The notes under the pieces: model-generated | Seen by the model: only the letters and a program-made list of their open reading frames with translations | What the model was told of the DNA's origin: nothing | The model's database searches: none | Assembly: GCF_900101845.1 (NCBI RefSeq) | Contig: NZ_FNAM01000006.1 | Location: forward strand, 1 to 64,000 | Length of the DNA: 64,000 nt | Reading direction: 5' to 3' | DNA from: Sporomusa acidovorans | GTDB taxonomy: Bacteria; Bacillota; Negativicutes; Sporomusales; Sporomusaceae | In this document: in pieces, positions 17,991-26,805 of the stretch | Position numbering within the stretch: the first letter of the stretch is position 1 | Layout: every line of letters starts with the position of its first letter | Translations under genes and position numbers: made by a program

Positions 17991-18062
17991 ACCATACACA
18001 AAACATTCAATTTTTCCACGAATCAGCGGCCGCCACTATTCCCGCTGAATCTTAAGTACCGC

Positions 18063-19229
18063 TTATAACGTTACATAATCAATAAGAATGAGGTAGAAGT
18101 TGTCCAGGGTAGTCTCTTTGCCTGATTTATCAGTAGTCTTAAGAAGTTGTGCTTCAATCTTGGTGCCAGCGGCTTCCGATAACTTCTTCATGAGAACTTC
18201 CTTGTTGTTTTTCTCTTTGAATTTACCTTCAGCCCAGTCTTTCGAATATTCTACACCGGCTTCAATGAAAGACATATTAACAGGTACCGGCCAAGTGGAG
18301 AATCTGCCTGTTCCGTTTTTCTCAGCAATCTTTGCTTTGATTTGTTCTAAAACATAGGAAACATCGCCGGCCTTTTCTGGAGGAATTTGAATGCCAAGAG
18401 CTCCCGGATAGCCGTGGAACGGGCTGGGACAGCACTGCTGCGCGTCAAGGCCGCCGGCATCCAGCGTAGCTTTAATCAACGGCTCCTGCATGGCGCAATT
18501 GGTATTAAAGAAGTTAGTATTTTTACCAAATTCGTTAACCTTTCTCGGAACATCTTCCAAGATAAATTGCTGCGCTCCCGGCACACCGGCATCACCTAAA
18601 GGATCAGGAGCGGTTGCGTCAATAAACTTTAACCCTAATTTTTCAGATTCAACTCTCATGATATCTCTTCTTTGTGCAAGCAACGGATATGACATATGCC
18701 GCGGGAAAGAATAATGCACTAATGTCGTTGCCCCCAGCTTTTTAGCTTGAGCCGGTATGGTTTTGCCCATAGCCAGTTCATCAACATTGAGAATAACGTC
18801 CGCTTTTTTCGCAACCATATCCGGATCTTCATTGGGGGCACCGGCAATCAAAAGCATGTCCGGCCTAACTTCTCTTACTTTTTCAAAGGCGGCCGCACAA
18901 CCCGGAACAGCCGGACACATGATGATGGCTTTACAATCAGGATCGGCAGCAAAAGCCAGCATATTGGCAATGGTCGTCTCTTGCTCTTTCATAAAGTTGT
19001 CAGGCGTAGTCTTAAATAAGATTACATCCTTTCCATACTTCTTAACCATTTTTTCTGCGGCACGGTACTCCTCCTCATTTTGAGCAACAGTAGTTGTCAT
19101 AATACCAATTTTAATCTTTTGGGGAGCATCTGCTTTGGCAGCGTCTCCCGCTGTCGTTGACTTACCACATCCCGTAAACACAACAAGCAGCAGCATTGTG
19201 AAAAGTAGTAAGAAACCCTTTTTCACCAT
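18063..19229 (-). CDS. DUF3798 family ABC substrate-binding lipoprotein
   Basis: A 388-residue secreted lipoprotein: hydrophobic leader ending FTGC, then a periplasmic-binding fold starting KIKIGIMTTTVAQNEEEYRAA. Matches the DUF3798 family as I know it, whose ligand is undetermined. Conserved cysteines occur in NTNCAM and DAQQCCPSPFHG, which is unusual for a solute receptor. The start is ATG at 19229 behind GGTGGAGAG. It heads an operon with ATPase, two permeases and an M24 peptidase. Promoter elements were not identified with confidence. Confidence 0.85.
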   Translation of the reverse strand: MVKKGFLLLFTMLLLVVFTGCGKSTTAGDAAKADAPQKIKIGIMTTTVAQNEEEYRAAEKMVKKYGKDVILFKTTPDNFMKEQETTIANMLAFAADPDCKAIIMCPAVPGCAAAFEKVREVRPDMLLIAGAPNEDPDMVAKKADVILNVDELAMGKTIPAQAKKLGATTLVHYSFPRHMSYPLLAQRRDIMRVESEKLGLKFIDATAPDPLGDAGVPGAQQFILEDVPRKVNEFGKNTNFFNTNCAMQEPLIKATLDAGGLDAQQCCPSPFHGYPGALGIQIPPEKAGDVSYVLEQIKAKIAEKNGTGRFSTWPVPVNMSFIEAGVEYSKDWAEGKFKEKNNKEVLMKKLSEAAGTKIEAQLLKTTDKSGKETTLDNFYLILIDYVTL

Positions 19230-19482
19230 CAAATCTCTCCACCTTTTCATATTAAATTTAGTAAAAGAAGTTTCCCCCTTGAACTACCAAGTATTCCATA
19301 TTTATCCAGTTATTACCTAATATTAACATGGAAATATTAGGTTGGTCAACTATCAATTTTATAACCATGAACAAAAATTGCCATTTTTAGCAATTTTATT
19401 TTATATAACGACCGTATTTTTCATATATATAAAATCTTGAATTAATGCATTTTTTTGTTTAATGTATGCTGTATTTATAATA
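19230..19482. other. Leader of the DUF3798 operon, nothing recognised
   Basis: AT-rich sequence with no coding potential that I can support. It holds the promoter of the DUF3798 operon, but no -35/-10 pair stands out. Confidence 0.4.
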
Positions 19483-19522
19483 GAAAAGAGCCAGAGCTCC
19501 ACCTAGGGGATCACTCTGGCTC
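19483..19522 (-). terminator. Terminator after the amino-acid permease
   Basis: GAGCCAGAG (19488-19496) pairs with CTCTGGCTC (19514-19522). On the minus strand TTTTCTATT follows. It lies 84 nt after the permease stop codon. Confidence 0.85.
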
Positions 19523-19605
19523 AGAGAATTGACTTGCTTTAATTATACTCAATTTGTTCTTTGTACACATTCACAAACAACCAATTGGACCTGCCTGCTT
19601 CACCA

Positions 19606-20955
19606 CTAATGCTTTATCTTATAGCCAATATATAAAATCAACAGCCATACCGGCGCAACATACAACGAGTAGCGCATATCAGGCATAAATGCCATGATAA
19701 TGACAACTAAGACTAAAAAGGCCAAACTCAGGTAAGATGCAAGCGGGTATAACGGCATTTTGAACAATACCGGCTCCTTTACCCGCTCCTGATACTGCCG
19801 AAACTTAAGCTGCACAATTAAAATAGTTGCCCAGTTGATCACAATAGAAATCGTTGCCAGGGCCATAAAATACAGAAAAACCTTTTCCGGATCGAGGTAA
19901 CTGATTAACACCGTAAGCAGGGTAATAACCGTTGAAACCAGGACTGCATTGACAGGCGCACCCGCTCCATTCAGCTTACCTAAAAATTTAGGCGCATTTC
20001 CCTGTTTAGCCAAACCGTACAACATTCTGCCGTTGCTATATAAGGCGCTGTTGTATGCTGACAAAGCGGCCGTAAGAACTACAAAATTCAGCAAGTTGGC
20101 GGCAGCCGGAATACCCACATACGAAAATATCTGTACAAACGGACTGCCTGCGGTCCCGATTTCATCCCAGGGGAATATCGACAGAATAACCGTCATCGCC
20201 CCAACATAAAAAAGTAAAATTCGCCAAACCACCTGGTTAATCGCTTGCGGAATGGATTTATTGGGCTCTTCGGCTTCGCCGGCGGTAATCCCTACAAGTT
20301 CCACACCACCAAAAGAAAACATAACCAAAACCAGTGACAGGACCACCCCATGCAAACCGACGGGAAAAAAGCCGCCATGTGTCCATAAATTGCTGATGCC
20401 AACAGGCTGACCCCCATTGCCGACACCAAACACAATCATAGCAATTCCAAATAGAATCATGCCGATAATGGCCAGCACCTTGATAATAGCAAACCAAAAT
20501 TCAAATTCGCCGTAGGCTTTTACATTAATCACATTAATTAAAGTAACAACAATCAGGCAGACCAGTGCCGAAACCCAAGTAGGAATATCCGGAAGCCAAT
20601 AATTAATATAAGTACCAATTACCGATAGTTCCGCCATACCAACTACCACATAGTTAAACCAGTAATTCCAGCCGGCAATAAATCCCGGAAGATCTCCCCA
20701 GTACTGATACGCATACTGGCTAAACGAGCCTGATACCGGATGAGCAACAGCCATCTCTCCCAGTGCCCGCATAATAAAGAAGATGACAATACCACCAATT
20801 AAATAAGACAGTGTAATGGCCGGCCCGGCCATTTTTACCACACTGGCAGACCCATAAAACAAGCCTGTACCAATGGCGCCTCCCAGCGCAATCATTTGGA
20901 TATGGCGATTTTTAAGGCCGCGCTGGATGTGCTGATCCGGATTACGAGTATTCAT
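19606..20955 (-). CDS. Amino acid permease (APC superfamily, AAT family)
   Basis: A 449-residue transporter with about twelve membrane segments that imports an amino acid with protons. The family signature begins RGLKNRHIQMIALGGAIGTG, with GSASVVKMAGPA and the conserved GEMAVAHPVSGSF loop. It resembles proline- and aromatic-specific permeases (ProY/AroP), but specificity cannot be read. The start is ATG at 20955, behind GGGGG at 6 nt; an upstream ATG at 20979 lies before that site. Monocistronic, with its own terminator. Confidence 0.92.
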   Translation of the reverse strand: MNTRNPDQHIQRGLKNRHIQMIALGGAIGTGLFYGSASVVKMAGPAITLSYLIGGIVIFFIMRALGEMAVAHPVSGSFSQYAYQYWGDLPGFIAGWNYWFNYVVVGMAELSVIGTYINYWLPDIPTWVSALVCLIVVTLINVINVKAYGEFEFWFAIIKVLAIIGMILFGIAMIVFGVGNGGQPVGISNLWTHGGFFPVGLHGVVLSLVLVMFSFGGVELVGITAGEAEEPNKSIPQAINQVVWRILLFYVGAMTVILSIFPWDEIGTAGSPFVQIFSYVGIPAAANLLNFVVLTAALSAYNSALYSNGRMLYGLAKQGNAPKFLGKLNGAGAPVNAVLVSTVITLLTVLISYLDPEKVFLYFMALATISIVINWATILIVQLKFRQYQERVKEPVLFKMPLYPLASYLSLAFLVLVVIIMAFMPDMRYSLYVAPVWLLILYIGYKIKH

Positions 20956-21137
20956 ACCTTTCCCCCTTTTCACATACAAGTAGTGTTAAACAGTTTTGCC
21001 ATTTTATTCTTTCCCTGGTTTGCCCAATACTATCTCACTATTATGTGTGCAATCCGAAAACTCCTGCAAAATTTATACTAATAATAAACACAAAGATAAT
21101 CTATAGCGTATCCAACTACAGCTTTCCTTGCAGGGTG

Positions 21138-21920
21138 TTAGGCTTTTAGCCGGTTATCCTTCGTAAAAAATGTCTTGTATCCCAGCATAACAAACAAAAT
21201 CGTCGTTAATGCCGTGCCACCTAAGATTGCCAGCATAATCCCAATCTGATACTTAATAGCTGTAAGCGGGAAAGTTCCTGAAAGAATCTGACCGGTCATC
21301 ATCCCCGGAATGGATACGATTCCCATAGTGAGCATATTATTCATCGTCGGCAGAAGAGCGCTGTCAAAAGCATCATTAAGAATTTCTCTTACCGCCTGAG
21401 CCGGTGCTGCCCCAAGCATAAGCGAGCTTTCAATCACGACCCGTTTTTCCTCTATAGCGCTACACAATTTATTAGCTCCCAACGCAACACCTGTCATACA
21501 ATTACCCACAATCATGCCGGAAATGGGGATAACATACTGAGGATTAAACCATGGCTGCACTTGCAATACAACGATAATAAAAAAAGCGGCCGTGGCCAGG
21601 GAGCCACACACCATTGATACCGCAATCATTCTTTGCAGTTCTGTCGACATGGTAATCTTTACACGCTTGACTACGTTATAAATCGCAAAAGCAACCATGA
21701 TGGCAATCATGATGAATGTGAACCACCAACTGGCATTCTCAAACACAAACATCAGAACATAGCCCATGATCGTAAGTTGCAGCGTCATGCGCACAGCAGC
21801 AATTATGATTTGCCTTTCGCGTTTAATTCCCCTTGTTTTAAATATCACCAGGATAACAAGAATAAAGATATAAGCAATTAAAAGTTGTATAATGGACAAA
21901 TCCATAATAGAATTATTCAT
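21138..21920 (-). CDS. fetB: FetB-like ABC permease (metal homeostasis, UPF0014)
   Basis: A 260-residue membrane protein of the FetB/YbbM family. FetAB in Escherichia coli helps export iron and resist peroxide. Family features seen are KRERQIIIAAVRMTLQL, GMIVGNCMTGVALG and LPTMNNMLTMGIVSIPGMMTGQ. The start is ATG at 21920, 6 nt after GGAGG, which lies within the last codons of fetA; a longer reading to 22034 would lie wholly inside fetA. The 8-nt overlap indicates translational coupling. Confidence 0.9.
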   Translation of the reverse strand: MNNSIMDLSIIQLLIAYIFILVILVIFKTRGIKRERQIIIAAVRMTLQLTIMGYVLMFVFENASWWFTFIMIAIMVAFAIYNVVKRVKITMSTELQRMIAVSMVCGSLATAAFFIIVVLQVQPWFNPQYVIPISGMIVGNCMTGVALGANKLCSAIEEKRVVIESSLMLGAAPAQAVREILNDAFDSALLPTMNNMLTMGIVSIPGMMTGQILSGTFPLTAIKYQIGIMLAILGGTALTTILFVMLGYKTFFTKDNRLKA

Positions 21921-22560
21921 GGTAAGCCTCCGTAACCCGCCCGCCTTCCATGCGAATAATCGTCTGCGGAAAGCTTTGGGCAATTTGCTCGGAATGAGTA
22001 ACCATGACCATTTGCTTATTTTTACGTAAGACAAATTCTGTTAAATGTTCAATAATAAAACGTTCTGTATTTTTATCCAAGGCGGCGGAGGGCTCATCCA
22101 AAAGATACGTGTCAGCATCCATAAGCATAATGCGTGCAAGGCATAAGCGTTGTTTTTCGCCGCCGGAAAAATTATGGCAACTATCGGCTAACTCTTTATC
22201 CAATTCCACCCATGCCAGACTTTTTCTCAGGTCTTCATCACTCGCCGGCGGTCTTTGCGAAAACTGCAAACCAATTTGCAGATTGTCGGCAACGGTCCCA
22301 CTGTAAATCACCGGCATTTGTCCCAGCATAACAACATTACGACGTAATTTTATCGTATCCATTAAGGCAATATCCTGCCCATTATATAAAATCCGCCCCT
22401 CATCCGGCGCATTCAGACGGTTCAGCATCCTCAGCAAAGTGGTTTTGCCGCTGCCTGACGGACCCATAATACAACTTATAGGTCTACTAATTGTCAAAGA
22501 GACAATCTCCAGTATTCTCTTATATCTCAGATTTTCCACTATGAACATAGATTCCCTCAC
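21913..22560 (-). CDS. fetA: FetA-like ABC ATPase
   Basis: A 215-residue ATPase with Walker A GPSGSGKTT (33-41), signature FSGGEKQR, Walker B TYLLDEPSAALD and the H-loop MVMVTHSEQ. It pairs with the overlapping FetB permease as a putative metal exporter. The GTG at 22560 has AAGGAAGAA before it, while the ATG at 22548 has GAGGGAA; either is possible, differing by four residues. It is short for an importer ATPase, as usual for FetA. Confidence 0.9.
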   Translation of the reverse strand: MRESMFIVENLRYKRILEIVSLTISRPISCIMGPSGSGKTTLLRMLNRLNAPDEGRILYNGQDIALMDTIKLRRNVVMLGQMPVIYSGTVADNLQIGLQFSQRPPASDEDLRKSLAWVELDKELADSCHNFSGGEKQRLCLARIMLMDADTYLLDEPSAALDKNTERFIIEHLTEFVLRKNKQMVMVTHSEQIAQSFPQTIIRMEGGRVTEAYHE

Positions 22561-22741
22561 TTCTTCCTTTCCAACACTAATTTACCGGAGGTAGTTATGG
22601 TAGTCAGCAAGCTGTCCCCCCTATTATAGCACGTTGACAACAAGCCTTGCTTTCCGAAAGTGATTTCTAGGTCGTTACAGGCAAAACAGCAATTCGGAAT
22701 GCCGCCCGCTTAGTTATCCCGTCTAACAGAGATCGAAATAA

Positions 22742-22777
22742 GAAAACTGCCGACAAAAAATTTGTCGACAGTTTTTT
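22742..22777. terminator. Terminator after the large histidine kinase
   Basis: AAAACTGCCGACAAA pairs with TTTGTCGACAGTTTT with one mismatch. Both strands end in a T-run. On the minus strand it follows the kinase gene. Confidence 0.85.
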
Positions 22778-22836
22778 ATGTGCGATTAATACCAACATGT
22801 TGCCGTCAAGGCAGTATATAACCTTGCTTGCAGCTA

Positions 22837-25416
22837 TCAGCAAGGAAAGCTTATGATGAACGTCGTTCCCTTTGAGCTTGTTTTAGCCTCGATACCGGCT
22901 CCATGTCTCGCGGCAATTTGATAACAGATTGACAAACCTAAACCGGTGCCACACTCCTTTGTCGTCACAAAGGGAGTACCAAGTTTGCCCAGAACTTCTG
23001 CGGGTATACCCGAACCAGTATCGCTAATCGTCAACATTATCGTATCTTTGGCAAAATAAGTTCCGATAGTCAATACCCCATTTCGCTCCATTGCATCCAA
23101 ACCATTTCCTACCATGTTTAAAACTAGCTGCCGTATTTCCTTCTCATCAAACACACTATTCGGTATTTCACCTAACTTTATCTCAAGCTGATGTCCCTTA
23201 CGAAATGCTTCTGCCTGCAATATGGGGAACAGAATTTGTACTACATCGTTTAAATTACCCTGTTGCTTTTCCATTGATTTATTTTTGGCAAGCGATAGAA
23301 ATTCCGTAATGATCGAGTTTGCCCGGTCAAGTTCCTCAATCATTGTATTGAAATGGTCATAATACCGGGAAAATGCTTCCTTTTTCTGAAAAAACTGCAG
23401 ATACCCCCGTACTGTCGTCATGGGATTCCGTACTTCATGGGCGATGCCGGCTGCTACCTCCCCAATTGCGTTCAGGCGGTCCAAATGTGCCATTTTGCTT
23501 TCAATAACTTTACGTTCCGTAATATCGTTCAAATAGCCATGATAATGCGTCACCGTGCCTGCTTCATTGCGCTTTATAACTGTAAAATCCAGAAACCAGC
23601 GGGGTTCGCCTTTGGCGGTAATGAGGCGATATTCCTGTTCGAAACAGGTGTCTTTCTTTTTAACATGCATTAAAATTTCCGTCTCGGTCTGTTCAAGATC
23701 GTCGGAATGAATGATTGATTTATAACTAATTTTTCCTGAAAGAAAGCTAGCTGTCGAATATCCTAGAATCTGAACGACATTGGGAGATATGTATTCAACA
23801 GGCCAGTCCCCGACATTCTTCCATAGCAGGACAATGGTAGGCCCCCCTATAAAGAGACTGCGTTCCGCCCGCAAAGTCTCTTCTATATGCTTTCGTTCTG
23901 CAATCTCCCGCTGCAAGGCCTGATTGGTTTCAGCCAAGGCTGCGGTGCGCTCCTCTACTCGCAGTTCCAGTTCGTCGTAAGCCTTATTAAGAGCTTCTTC
24001 CGTTTGTTTGCGTTTCGTAATATCCTGCATACTGCCATCATAAAACAAAATCTGGGCATCGCCATTCAAAACCGGCCGGCAACTCACTCTCACCCAAAGG
24101 ACCGTACCGTCATAGCACCGCAACTGGATCTCAAAATACTCCTGCCCCACCTGCGCTGCGGCAGACTGCCATTGTTCGGGTGACAAATAAAAAGAACGGG
24201 AGTTGGCTCTCAACAGCGTTTTCTGGTCAGGAAAGCGCAGCATTCGGGTACAGGTCAGATTGGCATCCAGTATTTCCCCGTCTATACCAACACGAAAGAG
24301 TCCTGTGGGCACACGCTCAAACAAACTCCGGTAGCGTTCTTCACTTTCCTGCAAAGCAGCTTGCCGCGCCTGCAATGCGCCGCTCATGCGCTGAAAGTCA
24401 TTGGCCAGCTTGTCCACTTCCGCAAAAGCGTTCGTCATAGCCGTGACGCTCTTAGCCCTGTTATAGTCACCGATTGCCAAATCATGTGTGCTTTGACTCA
24501 ACTGAACCAACGGAACAACGACATGCCGCCGCAGTTGCTTGCGCAAATTCCAGACCAGAGTCAGCCATATACCAAGAGTTACCAGAATAGTCAGAAAAAA
24601 AGTAATCATATACGGTCTCAGCAGGGCAGCTAACGAAATTTGATCAATAATCGCCCAGCCGACCCGTTTTACCCTGGTGGCACTGCTCATAAACTTAGTT
24701 CCCATATCGTCATAAACCAGTGTTGTGTCCCGTTCCAGACCACGGCGAAATATTTCCAGATACCCCATGTTAGTTTGCTGCTTAACTAATTCTGTGTCAG
24801 GGTGAGCCAGTAGTGTTCCTGATTGATCCAGGACAAAAAAAGAAGCCTCGCCATAGGTCCCCTTTTCACCCGCTATTTCCTGTTGAATCGCTCCAAGGCT
24901 CAATTCGCCAACAACGCACCTGTTCCGGGAAAGATGCCTGATGAGGTAGACGGTTGGGTTCCCGGTGCGCAGCGAAATAAACGGTCGGGAAATTACAACT
25001 CCATTCAGACTGGTTTCCTGAAATTCCGGTAAACTGGACATATCTAAATCTATATACATGGGGTCGGAAGGTACCATCAGCACAACCTTGTGTTTTTCAT
25101 CTAAATAGTAAATGGTATCAAAATGCTTGTATGCTTCCCAGGAACTCTTCAATAAACTACTCACTCCCAGCGGCCCGGCAGGCTCGGCTACCCGGGCTAC
25201 GGCATCCAGTATTTGGGTACCTTGTTCCAAATGCCGGTCAACCATTCTTGCCATAGCCTTCACTACTTGCTGTTGCTGATAAATAAGAGTTTGCATTAAA
25301 AAATAACCCACCCCACCAATTGCAACAATCCACGCGATTAGGAGCGGAAAAAATAGTCTCCTTCTGACAAGCTTCAATAACATATGGTTAAGGGTGGGCA
25401 ATTCTTTCTTTTTCAC
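22837..25416 (-). CDS. Orphan membrane sensor histidine kinase (Cache-HAMP-PAS-PAS-HisKA-HATPase)
   Basis: An 859-residue kinase. Order seen: transmembrane helix about 17-38, extracytoplasmic double-Cache-like region to about 270, second helix, HAMP, two PAS/PAC domains (about 360-480 and 525-630), the phosphoacceptor helix with HEVRNPMTTVRGYLQFF, and an ATPase domain with N, G1 (ISDTGSGIP) and G2 (GTGLGLSICYQI) boxes. The acceptor segment resembles sporulation kinases of the KinB type. No response regulator is adjacent. It is divergent from the membrane-anchored binding protein at 25602, which may present its ligand. Start GTG behind GAGGGA. Confidence 0.93.
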   Translation of the reverse strand: MKKKELPTLNHMLLKLVRRRLFFPLLIAWIVAIGGVGYFLMQTLIYQQQQVVKAMARMVDRHLEQGTQILDAVARVAEPAGPLGVSSLLKSSWEAYKHFDTIYYLDEKHKVVLMVPSDPMYIDLDMSSLPEFQETSLNGVVISRPFISLRTGNPTVYLIRHLSRNRCVVGELSLGAIQQEIAGEKGTYGEASFFVLDQSGTLLAHPDTELVKQQTNMGYLEIFRRGLERDTTLVYDDMGTKFMSSATRVKRVGWAIIDQISLAALLRPYMITFFLTILVTLGIWLTLVWNLRKQLRRHVVVPLVQLSQSTHDLAIGDYNRAKSVTAMTNAFAEVDKLANDFQRMSGALQARQAALQESEERYRSLFERVPTGLFRVGIDGEILDANLTCTRMLRFPDQKTLLRANSRSFYLSPEQWQSAAAQVGQEYFEIQLRCYDGTVLWVRVSCRPVLNGDAQILFYDGSMQDITKRKQTEEALNKAYDELELRVEERTAALAETNQALQREIAERKHIEETLRAERSLFIGGPTIVLLWKNVGDWPVEYISPNVVQILGYSTASFLSGKISYKSIIHSDDLEQTETEILMHVKKKDTCFEQEYRLITAKGEPRWFLDFTVIKRNEAGTVTHYHGYLNDITERKVIESKMAHLDRLNAIGEVAAGIAHEVRNPMTTVRGYLQFFQKKEAFSRYYDHFNTMIEELDRANSIITEFLSLAKNKSMEKQQGNLNDVVQILFPILQAEAFRKGHQLEIKLGEIPNSVFDEKEIRQLVLNMVGNGLDAMERNGVLTIGTYFAKDTIMLTISDTGSGIPAEVLGKLGTPFVTTKECGTGLGLSICYQIAARHGAGIEAKTSSKGTTFIISFPC

Positions 25417-25601
25417 TGAACATCCCTCAATGCATAAGCAATTAAATGCACCTTCATTTATATTCCTTTTAATCCAGAAAAATCCTGCTTTTATGACAAT
25501 ATAAGGCCTCCTCGCAAAGGAATTATCTGTGAAAAATCGAATAGTACAACAAAATAGCGCAAAAGGAGGGGATAGCGATCAAGTTCAGCCACCAAACCGT
25601 A

Positions 25602-26738
25602 TTGTCATGGCTGCGAATTGGCTTTGTACTTTTACTACTTGGTACATGGGTTTTTTATTTGGCAGGCTATATAAAAAAAGAACCTGTCCGTCTGGGACTT
25701 GTGGCTACCTTATCAGGTACCCATGCCGAACTGGGAGTACAAATCCGCAATGGAGCCCAACTGGCGGTAGAAAAAATTAATGAAACCGGCGGCATAGCCG
25801 TACGGCCTGTTGAACTGGTCATCTGTGATGATCTTGGTACGCGCGAGGGTGCTTTAGCCGCTGATGAAAAATTAATCACTGCCGGAGTAGCTGCCATTAT
25901 CGGACATAGTACAAGTGCCCAAACCCTGACTGGTCTTACAATAACCGGTCCGGCCCACATCATAATGCTGGGACCGTCCATCTCCAGTCCCATTTTTACC
26001 GGCAAATCCGAGTATTTTTTCAGAGTACATCCCTCTTTTCTTGATGGCATGCAAGGATTTGCCCAACACATTTACAATCGCCAATTGACGAAAATAGCTA
26101 TTCTATATGACATGAATAATGCCGCTTATACGGAAACCTATCGTACCGCCTTTACTGATAAGTATCAGCAGTTGGGTGGTACTATCGCGGGTGAAGCCGC
26201 TTTTTCATCAACAGTTAAACCAGACTTTAACCCGCTGCTCGTAAAATTGCACGAAAAAAATGCCGACGCCCTGTTAATCATTGCGGCTGATATCGACACA
26301 GCGATGATTGCCCAACACGCCCGGCTAATGGGCTGGAAAATACCCCTGTTTGCCGCAGCCTGGGCGCAAACAGAGACCCTTATCTATCATGGCGGTCAGG
26401 CTGTGGAAGGAATGGAAATCGAGCAAGCTTATACCCTGACCAGTCAAGACCCCGACTACCTGGATTTCAAGCAGCGCTATCAGGACCGTTTTGGACGCTT
26501 TCCCAGTTTTGGTGCGGCCTACGGCTATGAAGCCACCATGGTATTAGCTGCCGCCCTGCACAAGACGGGCGGCAAAACCAAGGGATTAAGGCAAGCCCTG
26601 CTGGAAATCCGGGATTTTAAAGGCTTAACCAACAACTTCTCTTTTAATCAATACGGCGATGTGGTGCGGCCAATTTACTTAAACGTTATCCGCAATGGCA
26701 AGTTCACCTATCTTGATACCCTGACGCAGGGACAATAA
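25602..26738 (+). CDS. Membrane-anchored periplasmic-binding protein (LivJ-like), possible sensor partner
   Basis: The 378-residue reading is a LivJ-type receptor (RLGLVATLSGTHAELG, ERDCTL-free signal region). Its N-terminus has a membrane helix, VLLLLGTWVFYLAGYI, with no lipobox cysteine, so it is probably an uncleaved anchor. The 5' end is uncertain: the TTG at 25602 has no ribosome site, while a strong GGAGGGG (25565-25571) is followed in the same frame by ATC at 25578, so a rare ATC start adding eight residues is possible. No permease or ATPase is adjacent. Being divergent from a Cache kinase suggests ligand sensing rather than transport. It ends before a long hairpin. Confidence 0.85.
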   Translation: MSWLRIGFVLLLLGTWVFYLAGYIKKEPVRLGLVATLSGTHAELGVQIRNGAQLAVEKINETGGIAVRPVELVICDDLGTREGALAADEKLITAGVAAIIGHSTSAQTLTGLTITGPAHIIMLGPSISSPIFTGKSEYFFRVHPSFLDGMQGFAQHIYNRQLTKIAILYDMNNAAYTETYRTAFTDKYQQLGGTIAGEAAFSSTVKPDFNPLLVKLHEKNADALLIIAADIDTAMIAQHARLMGWKIPLFAAAWAQTETLIYHGGQAVEGMEIEQAYTLTSQDPDYLDFKQRYQDRFGRFPSFGAAYGYEATMVLAAALHKTGGKTKGLRQALLEIRDFKGLTNNFSFNQYGDVVRPIYLNVIRNGKFTYLDTLTQGQ

Positions 26739-26748
26739 CCACCACAAT

Positions 26749-26805
26749 CTAGAGAACCGCGTCCAAAAGGATTTCCATTGCACCTTTTGGACGCGGTCTC
26801 TAGAT
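26749..26805. terminator. Long hairpin between convergent genes
   Basis: TCTAGAGA-A-CCGCGTCCAAAAGG pairs with CCTTTTGGACGCGGTCTCTAGA, 22 bp with one bulged A and a 12-nt loop. No T-run follows on either strand, so it may be an RNA end-stabilising structure as much as a terminator. It overlaps the last base of the HD-GYP gene stop codon. Confidence 0.6.
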
